Shown here: in pieces, positions 1-5,848 of the stretch | Numbering within the stretch: position 1 is the first letter of the stretch | Layout: the number at the start of each line of letters is the position of its first letter | From: JASEHD01 sp964471945 | GTDB lineage: Bacteria > Bacteroidota > Ignavibacteria > UBA10030 > SZUA-254 | Assembly (NCBI GenBank): GCA_964471945.1 | Contig: CAYYIJ010000092.1 | Span: 1-8,257 of the forward strand | Reading direction: 5' to 3' | Length of the DNA: 8,257 bases | Program-made: the position numbers and the translations under genes | The notes under the pieces: model-generated | The model's database searches: none | What the model saw: only the letters and a program-made list of their open reading frames with translations | Told to the model about the DNA's origin: nothing

Positions 1-1166
1 TATGGATACTCAATAGAAACCGTCCACACATTTGGAGAAGATGCAGCAACTGATGTTATCGGCATCCGACCGAGACCGTTATCAACTCGCGACCAAATCC
101 CACCTGCATTCGTTGTTTTCCAGACGGTATTCGCTGTCGTGGCGAGCATGACACTCTGATTGTTCTGAACAATCGTAAACGCAAGTATGTTTTCACCAAT
201 AAGCAGGTGGCTTGTCCACTCACCACCATTATTAGTGGAAACGAAAATGCCATTATTCGTGGCAACCCAAAGATCTGCATTGTTCCGAATGCGGATGCTA
301 CGGATGCTGGTAACAGATGTTGGTAAAGCTACTGTTGCATCCCAACTGTCGCCGTTAGTGGCTGAGCGAAATACTTTTCCAACGCTCCCCACGGTCGCTT
401 CTGTACCAACGAAAATGAGAGGGCCAGCATCCTTAATTGCAACCGATCGCAAGTTGTATTTCTCCATATCGTTCGTTCCACTGATGATTGTGACCTTTGT
501 CCAGTTAGCGCCAAGGTTGATAGATCTCCAAGTGCCTCGGCTGGCGAGTACGGTGCCTTCTGCCGCACCGTTCGGATCCGCTCCAGCTGCCCATACATGC
601 TGACTGCTTCCACCGCTCACAGGGTACGGTCCGATATCGTTGATGTTCGTACTAGTAGGATATGTAGTTGGGGAAAACCAACTGGCGCCGGCGTTGGTAC
701 TGCGCATGATTGATGTATTAGTACCGTTAGCTTGCCGACCTAGAAACATATAGTCGGTTTGCCCTGAGATTGGCGACACCGTAAGGCGAAGGGGAGTGCC
801 GGCGTTGGGGAGGGCATCTATCCAATCGGTTGTTTGTCCTCCACTAGTATTCAGTCGGATGGAACCACTGACCCCCACAACCACATTATTTGGAACATCC
901 AGTTTACATACAACCACAAGTGGTGAGGCAAGTTCGACTTTTGTAGCAGTCCACAACGTTCCGCCGTTAGTTGATTTAAATAGAACAGACTTGTCGCACG
1001 CATACAGTGTCTGTCCATCATTACTTACTGCGATGTCTCTGACATCGCGTGCTTTCGGCGGTCCTTGTAAAGACTGCCAGGTTTGAGATATTGCTAATGT
1101 TGAAATAATTAATATAACAACACATACAGCAATAACCCGATTAAATATTTTTTTAAATCGTTTCAT
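1..1166 (-). CDS. Secreted Asp-box (BNR-like) repeat protein, C-terminus off the left edge
   Basis: The reading frame is open from an ATG at 1166 down to base 3, giving 388 visible residues with no stop, so the gene is cut by the window edge. Residues 1-28 look like a signal peptide: a basic start (MKRFKKIFNR), a hydrophobic core (VIAVCVVILIISTLA), then AIS-Q as a likely cleavage site. The rest holds repeats of the form S-T-N-x-G-x-x-W at about residues 65-72, 156-163, 215-222, 268-275, 310-317 and 351-358, plus a weaker copy at 106-115. These are Asp-box-like turns typical of beta-propellers (sialidase/BNR, Vps10/sortilin and Ycf48-like folds). I infer an exported beta-propeller; no catalytic sialidase residues are evident, so enzyme activity should not be assumed. 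The start is supported by AAGGA eight bases upstream. A C-terminal sorting domain may lie outside the window. GC content is higher than in the neighbouring genes in the rows sampled. Confidence 0.82.
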   Translation of the reverse strand, partial: MKRFKKIFNRVIAVCVVILIISTLAISQTWQSLQGPPKARDVRDIAVSNDGQTLYACDKSVLFKSTNGGTLWTATKVELASPLVVVCKLDVPNNVVVGVSGSIRLNTSGGQTTDWIDALPNAGTPLRLTVSPISGQTDYMFLGRQANGTNTSIMRSTNAGASWFSPTTYPTSTNINDIGPYPVSGGSSQHVWAAGADPNGAAEGTVLASRGTWRSINLGANWTKVTIISGTNDMEKYNLRSVAIKDAGPLIFVGTEATVGSVGKVFRSATNGDSWDATVALPTSVTSIRSIRIRNNADLWVATNNGIFVSTNNGGEWTSHLLIGENILAFTIVQNNQSVMLATTANTVWKTTNAGGIWSRVDNGLGRMPITSVAASSPNVWTVSIEYP

Positions 1167-1173
1167 GTTATTA

Positions 1174-1180
1174 TTCCTTA
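1174..1180 (-). promoter_or_regulatory. Ribosome binding site of the Asp-box repeat gene
   Basis: On the minus strand the bases TAAGGAA end seven bases before the ATG at 1166, a normal Shine-Dalgarno position. The site settles the start of a gene whose other end is missing. A TATAAC hexamer lies a little further upstream (about 1184-1189) but has no convincing -35 partner, so no promoter is called. Confidence 0.6.
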
Positions 1181-1185
1181 AATTG

Positions 1186-1266
1186 TTATACACGTGAATT
1201 AGATTTTCTGATTTGTTCAATCACGAGTGTATCGAGGATGAACTGATGCGGAATCAGATACTGCAC
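1186..1266 (-). CDS. Orphan small reading frame, 26 codons, hypothetical or remnant
   Basis: This lies in the 176-base gap between the PEBP gene and the repeat protein. The minus-strand frame from a GTG at 1266 to a TAA at 1186 encodes a peptide with the core QYLIPHQFILDTLVIEQI, followed by RKSNSRV. The same frame is open upstream to a TGA at 1303, adding 12 residues without an ATG, GTG or TTG. The composition is protein-like, an amphipathic helix-like stretch with alternating hydrophobic and charged residues. There is no Shine-Dalgarno site at the GTG. An AAAGGAG sequence sits further upstream (about 1296-1302) with no start codon at a usable distance, which could mean a lost start. I do not recognise the family. 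It may be a real microprotein, the remnant of a decayed gene, or chance. Confidence 0.25.
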   Translation of the reverse strand: MQYLIPHQFILDTLVIEQIRKSNSRV

Positions 1267-1342
1267 CGTTTGTATGATTTCGTTTCTTTGATATTTCTCC
1301 TTTCAATTTGTTAAAAAAAAATATATTCTCAATACTACCGGC

Positions 1343-1813
1343 TCATCTTTCGTAGATTCCTGTAATCTTCGCTGTTGCTATTATTCTGCCTTCGAGATTT
1401 TTTTCAAATGCAACCAAGCTTGTATTGGCTGTGAGATCGAGCTTTTCTACATCGAGTGCGTAGATTGTCACAACGTATGGATGGGGGCCTGATCCTTTTG
1501 GTGGCTGTGGTCCTCCGTAGCCAAGCTCGCCATAAGAATTGTATAATTCTTTCGTTCCTGAGAGCATCTTTTTACATGAAATACCTTCGGGCAACGATGT
1601 TACTTCATTCGGGATGTTTATTACTAACCAGTGAACCCAGTTCCGCGCAACCGGATGAGGATCGACAATTGAGAGAGCGAAAGATTTCGTTTCTTGGGGC
1701 ACATCTGTCCACGTAAGAGGAATCGAAACATTTTTCCCGCCAATTACACCAGAGTGAGCGTACTTAGTCGGGATTGGCCTATTATCAGCAAATGCAGAAG
1801 AGGAGATAATCAT
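1343..1813 (-). CDS. YbhB/YbcL-type PEBP (Raf-kinase-inhibitor-like) protein
   Basis: This 156-residue protein has the length of the bacterial YbhB/YbcL branch of the phosphatidylethanolamine-binding protein fold. The N-terminus SSSAFADNRPIPTKY matches the family's usual opening. The anion-binding pocket is visible as DPHPVARNWVHWLVINIP (residues 51-68, with Asp51 and His61). It is completed by the second signature GYGGPQPPKGSGPHPY (98-113), followed by VVTIYALD. The role of bacterial members is poorly defined; ligand binding in the pocket is the family property and no reaction can be assigned. The start is supported by AGAGG eight bases upstream, and an in-frame TAA five codons upstream excludes a longer form. 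No signal peptide is evident, so it is probably cytoplasmic. It follows the STAS gene by 27 bases with no terminator between, so the two are likely co-transcribed. Oddities: the family's DPDAP is DPHPVA here, and the common H-R-Y of the second motif is H-P-Y. Confidence 0.9.
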   Translation of the reverse strand: MIISSSAFADNRPIPTKYAHSGVIGGKNVSIPLTWTDVPQETKSFALSIVDPHPVARNWVHWLVINIPNEVTSLPEGISCKKMLSGTKELYNSYGELGYGGPQPPKGSGPHPYVVTIYALDVEKLDLTANTSLVAFEKNLEGRIIATAKITGIYER

Positions 1814-1840
1814 AGCGTCAACCTCTTAAAAAAAATTATT

Positions 1841-2191
1841 TTATTTTTTTTTTGTCTTGAAACTTGCGATGGCTCGGTCAACAGTTTCGTATGTATCAAA
1901 CACCTTAACAAGCTGGGTGATAACAAAAAGGTTCTGTACTTTTTTCCCAACCCGAGCTAATCGCAACTCACCACTTGCGTTACGCATGGTGGTTAATGCA
2001 GCAATAATTGTCCCTAAACCCGAGCTGTTCATATAATTCACACCGCCAAGGTCAATTACTACTTTCTTCACTTCATCGTTGACCAAGCTGTGTATTTTAT
2101 CTCGGAAATTTGCAGTATCTGGCTCACCCAGTAAATCACCTTTCAGTGTTAAAATTGCGACCTCATTGTCCATTTTTTCTTTAATTTGCAT
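1841..2191 (-). CDS. STAS-domain anti-sigma-factor antagonist (SpoIIAA/RsbV-like)
   Basis: The protein has 116 residues, the normal size of a single STAS domain. It opens with MQIKEKMDNEVAILTLKGDL and continues with VKKVVIDLGGVNYMNSSGLG (residues 41-60), the loop that carries the phosphorylated serine in SpoIIAA and RsbV; Ser56 is the matching residue. In those families the unphosphorylated protein binds an anti-sigma kinase and releases the sigma factor, in the cytoplasm. No partner kinase, phosphatase or sigma factor is in this window, so the target is unknown. The Asp that usually precedes the serine is Asn55. The start has a GAGG site seven bases upstream and a clear promoter at 2236-2264. 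The C-terminus ends in three lysines encoded in a run of ten A, so its exact end is sensitive to slippage or sequencing error. It leads a probable operon with the PEBP gene. Confidence 0.92.
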   Translation of the reverse strand: MQIKEKMDNEVAILTLKGDLLGEPDTANFRDKIHSLVNDEVKKVVIDLGGVNYMNSSGLGTIIAALTTMRNASGELRLARVGKKVQNLFVITQLVKVFDTYETVDRAIASFKTKKK

Positions 2192-2235
2192 AAAAAAACC
2201 TCGCTAATAATTGATGTATAAAAAAGTTATGCTCA

Positions 2236-2264
2236 ATCATACGAAAGAGTTTATTAAAAATCAA
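2236..2264 (-). promoter_or_regulatory. Sigma-70-like promoter for the STAS/PEBP genes
   Basis: Read on the minus strand, TTGATT (2264-2259) and TATGAT (2241-2236) are separated by exactly 17 bases. This is close to the TTGACA/TATAAT consensus. Transcription would begin near 2229 and leave a leader of about 37 bases containing the GAGG ribosome binding site at 2199-2202. Confidence 0.55.
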
Positions 2265-2278
2265 ATCATTCGATTTTT
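2256..2278. repeat. Inverted repeat in the divergent intergenic region
   Basis: AAAAATC (2256-2262) and GATTTTT (2272-2278) are perfect complements around nine bases. A nested version AAATC-ATTC-GATTT uses the same right arm. The left arm overlaps the -35 element of the STAS promoter and lies upstream of the oxidoreductase start, so it could be an operator. In AT-rich DNA such a repeat can also arise by chance. Confidence 0.3.
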
Positions 2279-2309
2279 ACAAAGTTATTTTGTAGATTCT
2301 AATAACATT

Positions 2310-3461
2310 ATGGCACAGAAAACAATAGTCATTCTTGGTGGCGGTATAGGTGGAATTGTAACCGCTCGTGAACTCCGCAAGCATCTCGGGACACAACACC
2401 GAATAGTACTCATTGATAAAAACGCATACCACACATTCCAGCCATCCTATCTTTGGTTAGTTATAGGATGGCGTACCCCGGCGGCTATTACTAAACCTTA
2501 TTCAGCATTAGAAAAATATGGTATAGAATTCATTCAGGCAACCGCACAAAAAATATTTCCTGACCGCCGCATAGTTGAAACTGAAAAAGGAATACTTGAA
2601 TATGATTATCTTGTCTTAGCGCTCGGAGCGGAATTAGATTCACAAATTTTACCGGGAGTTGATAATACGGTTAATTCTTTTTACACGTTCGAGCAGGCAG
2701 TGGAATTGAGCAAAGTCATTCCAATATTTTCAGGAGGCACAATAACAATTGTGATCACAGGTAATAACTATAAATATCCTCCCGCCCCTTACGATGCTGG
2801 TTTTCTACTCGCATCGTTTTTTGCAAAACGTGGTTTAACTAACGTGAATATAAAAATTTATACACCAGAAAAACAACCACTTGAATTTATCGGACAAGAA
2901 AATAGCCATACTTTGGAAATGTTATTGGAAACGCACGGCATCGAATTGTTCACTAATCATACCCTGATAGCTGTAGAGTCACCTACAAAGACAATAACAT
3001 TCGCTGATACAATAAAAACTAATTACGATTTATTGATTACGATACCGACATGTTCACCACCTAAATTATTCACGAATTCAAATCTTACTACCGATACTGG
3101 TTGGATTGAAGTAAATAAAAATAAGCTGCAAACCTCAATTCAAAATATTTATGCTTTGGGCGATAATATTAGGATTAAACTTGAAGAAGGTATCCTACTG
3201 CCAAAAGCTGGTATTTTTGCAAACAATCAAGCGGAAATTGTCGCATACAACATCGCACATGAAATAATGGGAAACACACAGAGTAAAGCTTTCTCTGGAT
3301 ATGGATTTTTCTTTATTGAAACGGGCAACTCACGTGCAGTAAATATCCATGGTAATTTTTTCACCAAACACTCTAAGTCATTAACTATGAACGACCCAAA
3401 TGTTACATTTCATTGGGGAAAGGTTGTACTTGAAAGATATTGGTTGTGGCGCTGGTTATAA
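2310..3461 (+). CDS. FAD-dependent oxidoreductase, sulfide:quinone oxidoreductase-like, lacking the motif cysteine
   Basis: The 383-residue protein begins with MAQKTIVILGGGIGGIVTAR, an FAD-binding Rossmann fold with the glycine motif at residues 10-15. DYLVLALGAE (99-108) and IYALGDN (280-286) are the further dinucleotide-fold and FAD motifs of the SQR/flavocytochrome-c-sulfide-dehydrogenase/NDH-2 superfamily. LPKAGIFANNQAEIVAYNIA (297-316) and the C-terminal WGKVVLERYWLWRW (369-382) match SQR-like members; the latter is an aromatic amphipathic tail suited to membrane surface attachment. In SQR the motif around residue 156 is normally K-C-P-P-A-P-Y-E; here it is K-Y-P-P-A-P-Y-D. The only cysteine in the protein is Cys248. 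Sulfide oxidation by the standard disulfide mechanism is therefore doubtful; a quinone reductase role is the broad inference. I chose the ATG at 2310 because it puts the FAD motif where the family has it. The frame is open upstream to 2211, but that stretch has no ribosome binding site and no family character. The 2310 start itself also has no clear Shine-Dalgarno site. Confidence 0.85.
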   Translation: MAQKTIVILGGGIGGIVTARELRKHLGTQHRIVLIDKNAYHTFQPSYLWLVIGWRTPAAITKPYSALEKYGIEFIQATAQKIFPDRRIVETEKGILEYDYLVLALGAELDSQILPGVDNTVNSFYTFEQAVELSKVIPIFSGGTITIVITGNNYKYPPAPYDAGFLLASFFAKRGLTNVNIKIYTPEKQPLEFIGQENSHTLEMLLETHGIELFTNHTLIAVESPTKTITFADTIKTNYDLLITIPTCSPPKLFTNSNLTTDTGWIEVNKNKLQTSIQNIYALGDNIRIKLEEGILLPKAGIFANNQAEIVAYNIAHEIMGNTQSKAFSGYGFFFIETGNSRAVNIHGNFFTKHSKSLTMNDPNVTFHWGKVVLERYWLWRWL

Positions 3462-3506
3462 ATTGAGAATGGCGAAAATCTTATCAATCAAGGAACTTAT
3501 CTTGGT

Positions 3507-3542
3507 CTAAAGGATGTTTTATTATTGTAACTCATCCTTTAG
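3507..3542 (+). other. Perfect 10-base-pair stem-loop downstream of the oxidoreductase gene
   Basis: CTAAAGGATG (3507-3516) is the exact complement of CATCCTTTAG (3533-3542), with a 16-base AU-rich loop. No T-tract follows on either strand, so it is not a classical terminator. Its right arm can pair instead with AAGGATGAG at 3584-3592, so two exclusive structures are possible just ahead of the terminator at 3600. It may protect the 3' end of the upstream transcript or act as a switch. Confidence 0.45.
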
Positions 3543-3599
3543 CGTATATTGAATATTAGCGAAAGAGATAAGGTGGATCGGGTAAGGATGAGTTTTCAG

Positions 3600-3636
3600 C
3601 CGTTGTAGTGAAAACTGCAGCGGTTTATTATTTTTT
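3600..3636 (+). terminator. Intrinsic terminator after the oxidoreductase gene
   Basis: CCGTTGTAG (3600-3608) pairs with CTGCAGCGG (3615-3623) over nine positions, two of them G-U wobbles. The loop is TGAAAA, and TTTATTATTTTTT follows immediately. It lies 139 bases past the oxidoreductase stop and just before the next promoter, so it probably separates the two transcription units. Confidence 0.65.
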
Positions 3637-3663
3637 GCTTATCATGCAATTTTCTCGTATATT
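3635..3663 (+). promoter_or_regulatory. Sigma-70-like promoter for the chaperone-barrel-aroKB cluster
   Basis: TTGCTT (3635-3640) and TATATT (3658-3663) are separated by 17 bases. Transcription would start near 3670, leaving a leader of about 38 bases. The -35 box begins inside the T-tract of the preceding terminator, a compact terminator-promoter arrangement. No other good promoter is visible before aroB, so the four genes probably depend on this one. Confidence 0.5.
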
Positions 3664-3692
3664 TTCTTCCATCTTATACATTTTTTCCATTT

Positions 3693-3698
3693 AAAGGA
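3693..3698 (+). promoter_or_regulatory. Ribosome binding site of the PpiD-like gene
   Basis: AAAGGA ends nine bases before the ATG at 3708. It supports that ATG over the internal ATGs at 3717 and 3738, which would shorten the protein's cytoplasmic N-terminus. Confidence 0.6.
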
Positions 3699-3707
3699 TT
3701 TTTCTTC

Positions 3708-5813
3708 ATGCCGTTGATGACCAAAATACGTGAGAACATGGCAACTTTTTTCTCAATTTTCGCTGGTGTATTTGTTGTTTACATCGTATTAGATTGGGGA
3801 ATGGATATAACTAGCAGAAAACAAGCCAGTAACATAGCAGAATCTCAGGAAGTAGGTAAAATCGATGATCATCCGATCACATATAAAGAGTTCTCCGAAT
3901 TACTACGCCGGGCGCTCGATAATCAAAAAGCCCAGACTGGTACTGAACCTGACGAGAATCAACAACGGTCGATCCGGGATCAGCTTTGGAATCAATTGAT
4001 CGAACAAAGATTGTTCGATGATCAGATAGAACAACTCGGAATAATAATAACCGATCAAGAAATAAGAGATTGGGTACTAGGAGAAAATCCGCCAGATTTT
4101 TTGAAACAGCAATTTACAGACTCGATTGGGGCATTTAATCGACAGGCATATGAATCAGCAATCATGGATCCAAAAAATAAACAAATTATAATACAGGTTG
4201 AAAGTGCCTTAAGGAAACAACGCCAGCGGGAAAAACTTCAAAGTCTGATAACTGCAAGTGTTCAGGTTGGCGAAAGCGAAATCCATCAGCGATTCACTGA
4301 CCAAAATATTAAATATCAAGTCGACTATGCTTTATTTGATCCAAACATTCTTGTTAAAGATGATGAAGTTCAAACATCCGATGAAAATCTTCAACGATAT
4401 TACAATGATAATTTGGAAGATTACAAAGTTGAAGCCACGCGTAAATTAAAATACGTACTCTTCCAGGAAATCCCATCTCAGTCCGATACTAACGATGTGA
4501 TAAGCGAGATGGAAGATATTCTGAAACAAGCACAAGCAGGGAGCGATTTTGATTCTCTCGCAAAAATTTACTCAGAGACTCCCCCATCCGATCTATATCG
4601 TGGACACGGTGCATTCAGTCCAGAAATAGAAACAGCTATTTTTAATGCTAAAGTCGGTAACATCTTGGGACCTATTAACGATAGAGATGGTTATCATCTG
4701 ATAAAAATAAAAAATTTCCAGCCAGGAAAAGAAGAATATGTTCATGCGAGCCATATATTAATTAACATTGAAAACAACGATAGTACAGGAGCATTGAACC
4801 AGGCAAAAACAATTTTATCTGAAATAAAAAGTGGGAAAGATTTTTCTGAGCTTGCACGCATTCATTCGAAAGACCCCGGTTCAGGGGCAAAGGGCGGCGA
4901 TCTCGGATGGTTCGGTAAAGGGCGAATGGTAAAGCCATTTGAAGAAGCGGCATTTAAAGCACGACCCGGACAAATTCTCGGACCGATTCAGAGCCAATTT
5001 GGTTACCATATTATCAAGGTTCATAGTAAAGATAACCGCGAAGTAAAAGTAACTGATATTCATTTAACGATTCGTTTGAGTCCGAGAACTCGTACTGAAA
5101 CCTCACAACGTGCTCAGGATTTTTCATACCTTTCTAAAGAAGGATCATTCGAAAAAGAAGCAAACCAAAACCGATACACCATACTAGAAACTCAACCCTT
5201 CCAACAAGATGCGGTTATCCCGGGTATTGGGATGAATAATGCTATTAATAAGTTTGCGTTTAAAAATAACCTTAACGCAGTTAGCGAACCGTTCTATATT
5301 CAGAAGAATTACGGTGTCTTCATGGTATCCGAAGTGAAAAAAGCTGGAGTTCGCCCATTTGATGAAATAAAGCATGTCATCGAAAACCGACTGAAGCACG
5401 AAAAGAAAAACGAAATAGTTAAAATTATTGCCACCGAACTGCGTCAATCACTTAAATCAACCGACAATTTACAAGAGGTATCTGTAAAAAATCCTAAAAT
5501 AAGCGTTAAACATTTAGAACCGTTTAGTTTAAGTGGGTTCATTCCAGAGATCGGACGAGACCTAGGGTTTATTGGTGGTATTGAATCATTACAACCCGGT
5601 GAAATATCTAATCCGATCATCGGATCAAGAGGTGTATATTTAACAAAAATAATTTCAAGAACTGACTTCGATACAACTGCTTATAAACAATCAAAGATTT
5701 CATTACGCAACCAAATCCTTATAGAAAAAAAGAATCGCTTTTTCTCAGAATGGTTTAACGAACTTAAAAAGTCTGCTGAGATTGTTGATAACCGAGATAT
5801 GTTCTATCGATAG
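3708..5813 (+). CDS. Membrane-anchored SurA/PpiD-like peptidyl-prolyl isomerase chaperone
   Basis: The 701-residue protein has the PpiD architecture. A short basic N-terminus precedes one membrane helix (about residues 11-30, ATFFSIFAGVFVVYIVLDW). A SurA_N-like helical chaperone region follows from about 45 to 200 (KIDDHPITYKEFSELLRRAL at 51-70, then the QLIEQRLFDDQIEQLGI segment). Next come parvulin/rotamase modules and a C-terminal charged helical tail. The second parvulin module (about 344-440) is canonical: HASHIL (346-351), DPGSGAKGGDLGWFGKG (389-405), FEEAAFKARPGQILGPIQS and FGYHIIKV (431-438). The first module (about 246-336) keeps GYHLIKI but has PPSDLYRGHGAFSP where the DPGS-GGDLG segment should be, so it is probably non-catalytic. 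Such proteins sit in the inner membrane facing the periplasm and help exported and outer-membrane proteins fold. The downstream barrel gene, 35 bases away, fits that job. Naming it ppiD would overstate orthology with the Enterobacteria gene. Confidence 0.88.
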   Translation: MPLMTKIRENMATFFSIFAGVFVVYIVLDWGMDITSRKQASNIAESQEVGKIDDHPITYKEFSELLRRALDNQKAQTGTEPDENQQRSIRDQLWNQLIEQRLFDDQIEQLGIIITDQEIRDWVLGENPPDFLKQQFTDSIGAFNRQAYESAIMDPKNKQIIIQVESALRKQRQREKLQSLITASVQVGESEIHQRFTDQNIKYQVDYALFDPNILVKDDEVQTSDENLQRYYNDNLEDYKVEATRKLKYVLFQEIPSQSDTNDVISEMEDILKQAQAGSDFDSLAKIYSETPPSDLYRGHGAFSPEIETAIFNAKVGNILGPINDRDGYHLIKIKNFQPGKEEYVHASHILINIENNDSTGALNQAKTILSEIKSGKDFSELARIHSKDPGSGAKGGDLGWFGKGRMVKPFEEAAFKARPGQILGPIQSQFGYHIIKVHSKDNREVKVTDIHLTIRLSPRTRTETSQRAQDFSYLSKEGSFEKEANQNRYTILETQPFQQDAVIPGIGMNNAINKFAFKNNLNAVSEPFYIQKNYGVFMVSEVKKAGVRPFDEIKHVIENRLKHEKKNEIVKIIATELRQSLKSTDNLQEVSVKNPKISVKHLEPFSLSGFIPEIGRDLGFIGGIESLQPGEISNPIIGSRGVYLTKIISRTDFDTTAYKQSKISLRNQILIEKKNRFFSEWFNELKKSAEIVDNRDMFYR

Positions 5814-5848
5814 CTTGATCTGAAAACTATGCAAATAGGAATTAACAC

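Noticed and set aside
56..613. Minus-strand frames at 56-280 and 329-613
   Set aside because: They are out-of-phase shadows of the Asp-box repeat gene on the same strand. The in-phase frame is uninterrupted from 1166 to the edge.
187..1086. Plus-strand open frames at 187-603 and 796-1086
   Set aside because: They are antisense to the continuous repeat-protein frame, which has a signal peptide, periodic motifs and a ribosome binding site. Their translations show no domain character.
1306..1342. Terminator after the PEBP gene from its T-run on the minus strand
   Set aside because: The T-run is long, but the only stem before it is TATT-GAG-AATA, four A/T pairs, too weak to call. Read-through into the repeat protein remains possible.
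1456..1960. Plus-strand frames over the PEBP and STAS genes
   Set aside because: They are antisense to genes with clear family motifs and have no ribosome binding sites of their own.
2211..2309. A 33-residue N-terminal extension of the oxidoreductase
   Set aside because: The frame is open, but there is no ribosome binding site, no family similarity, and it would overlap the STAS promoter. The ATG at 2310 puts the FAD motif at the expected distance.
4258..5447. Small frames inside the chaperone gene on both strands
   Set aside because: The chaperone frame is continuous with recognisable parvulin motifs, and these frames are its shadows.
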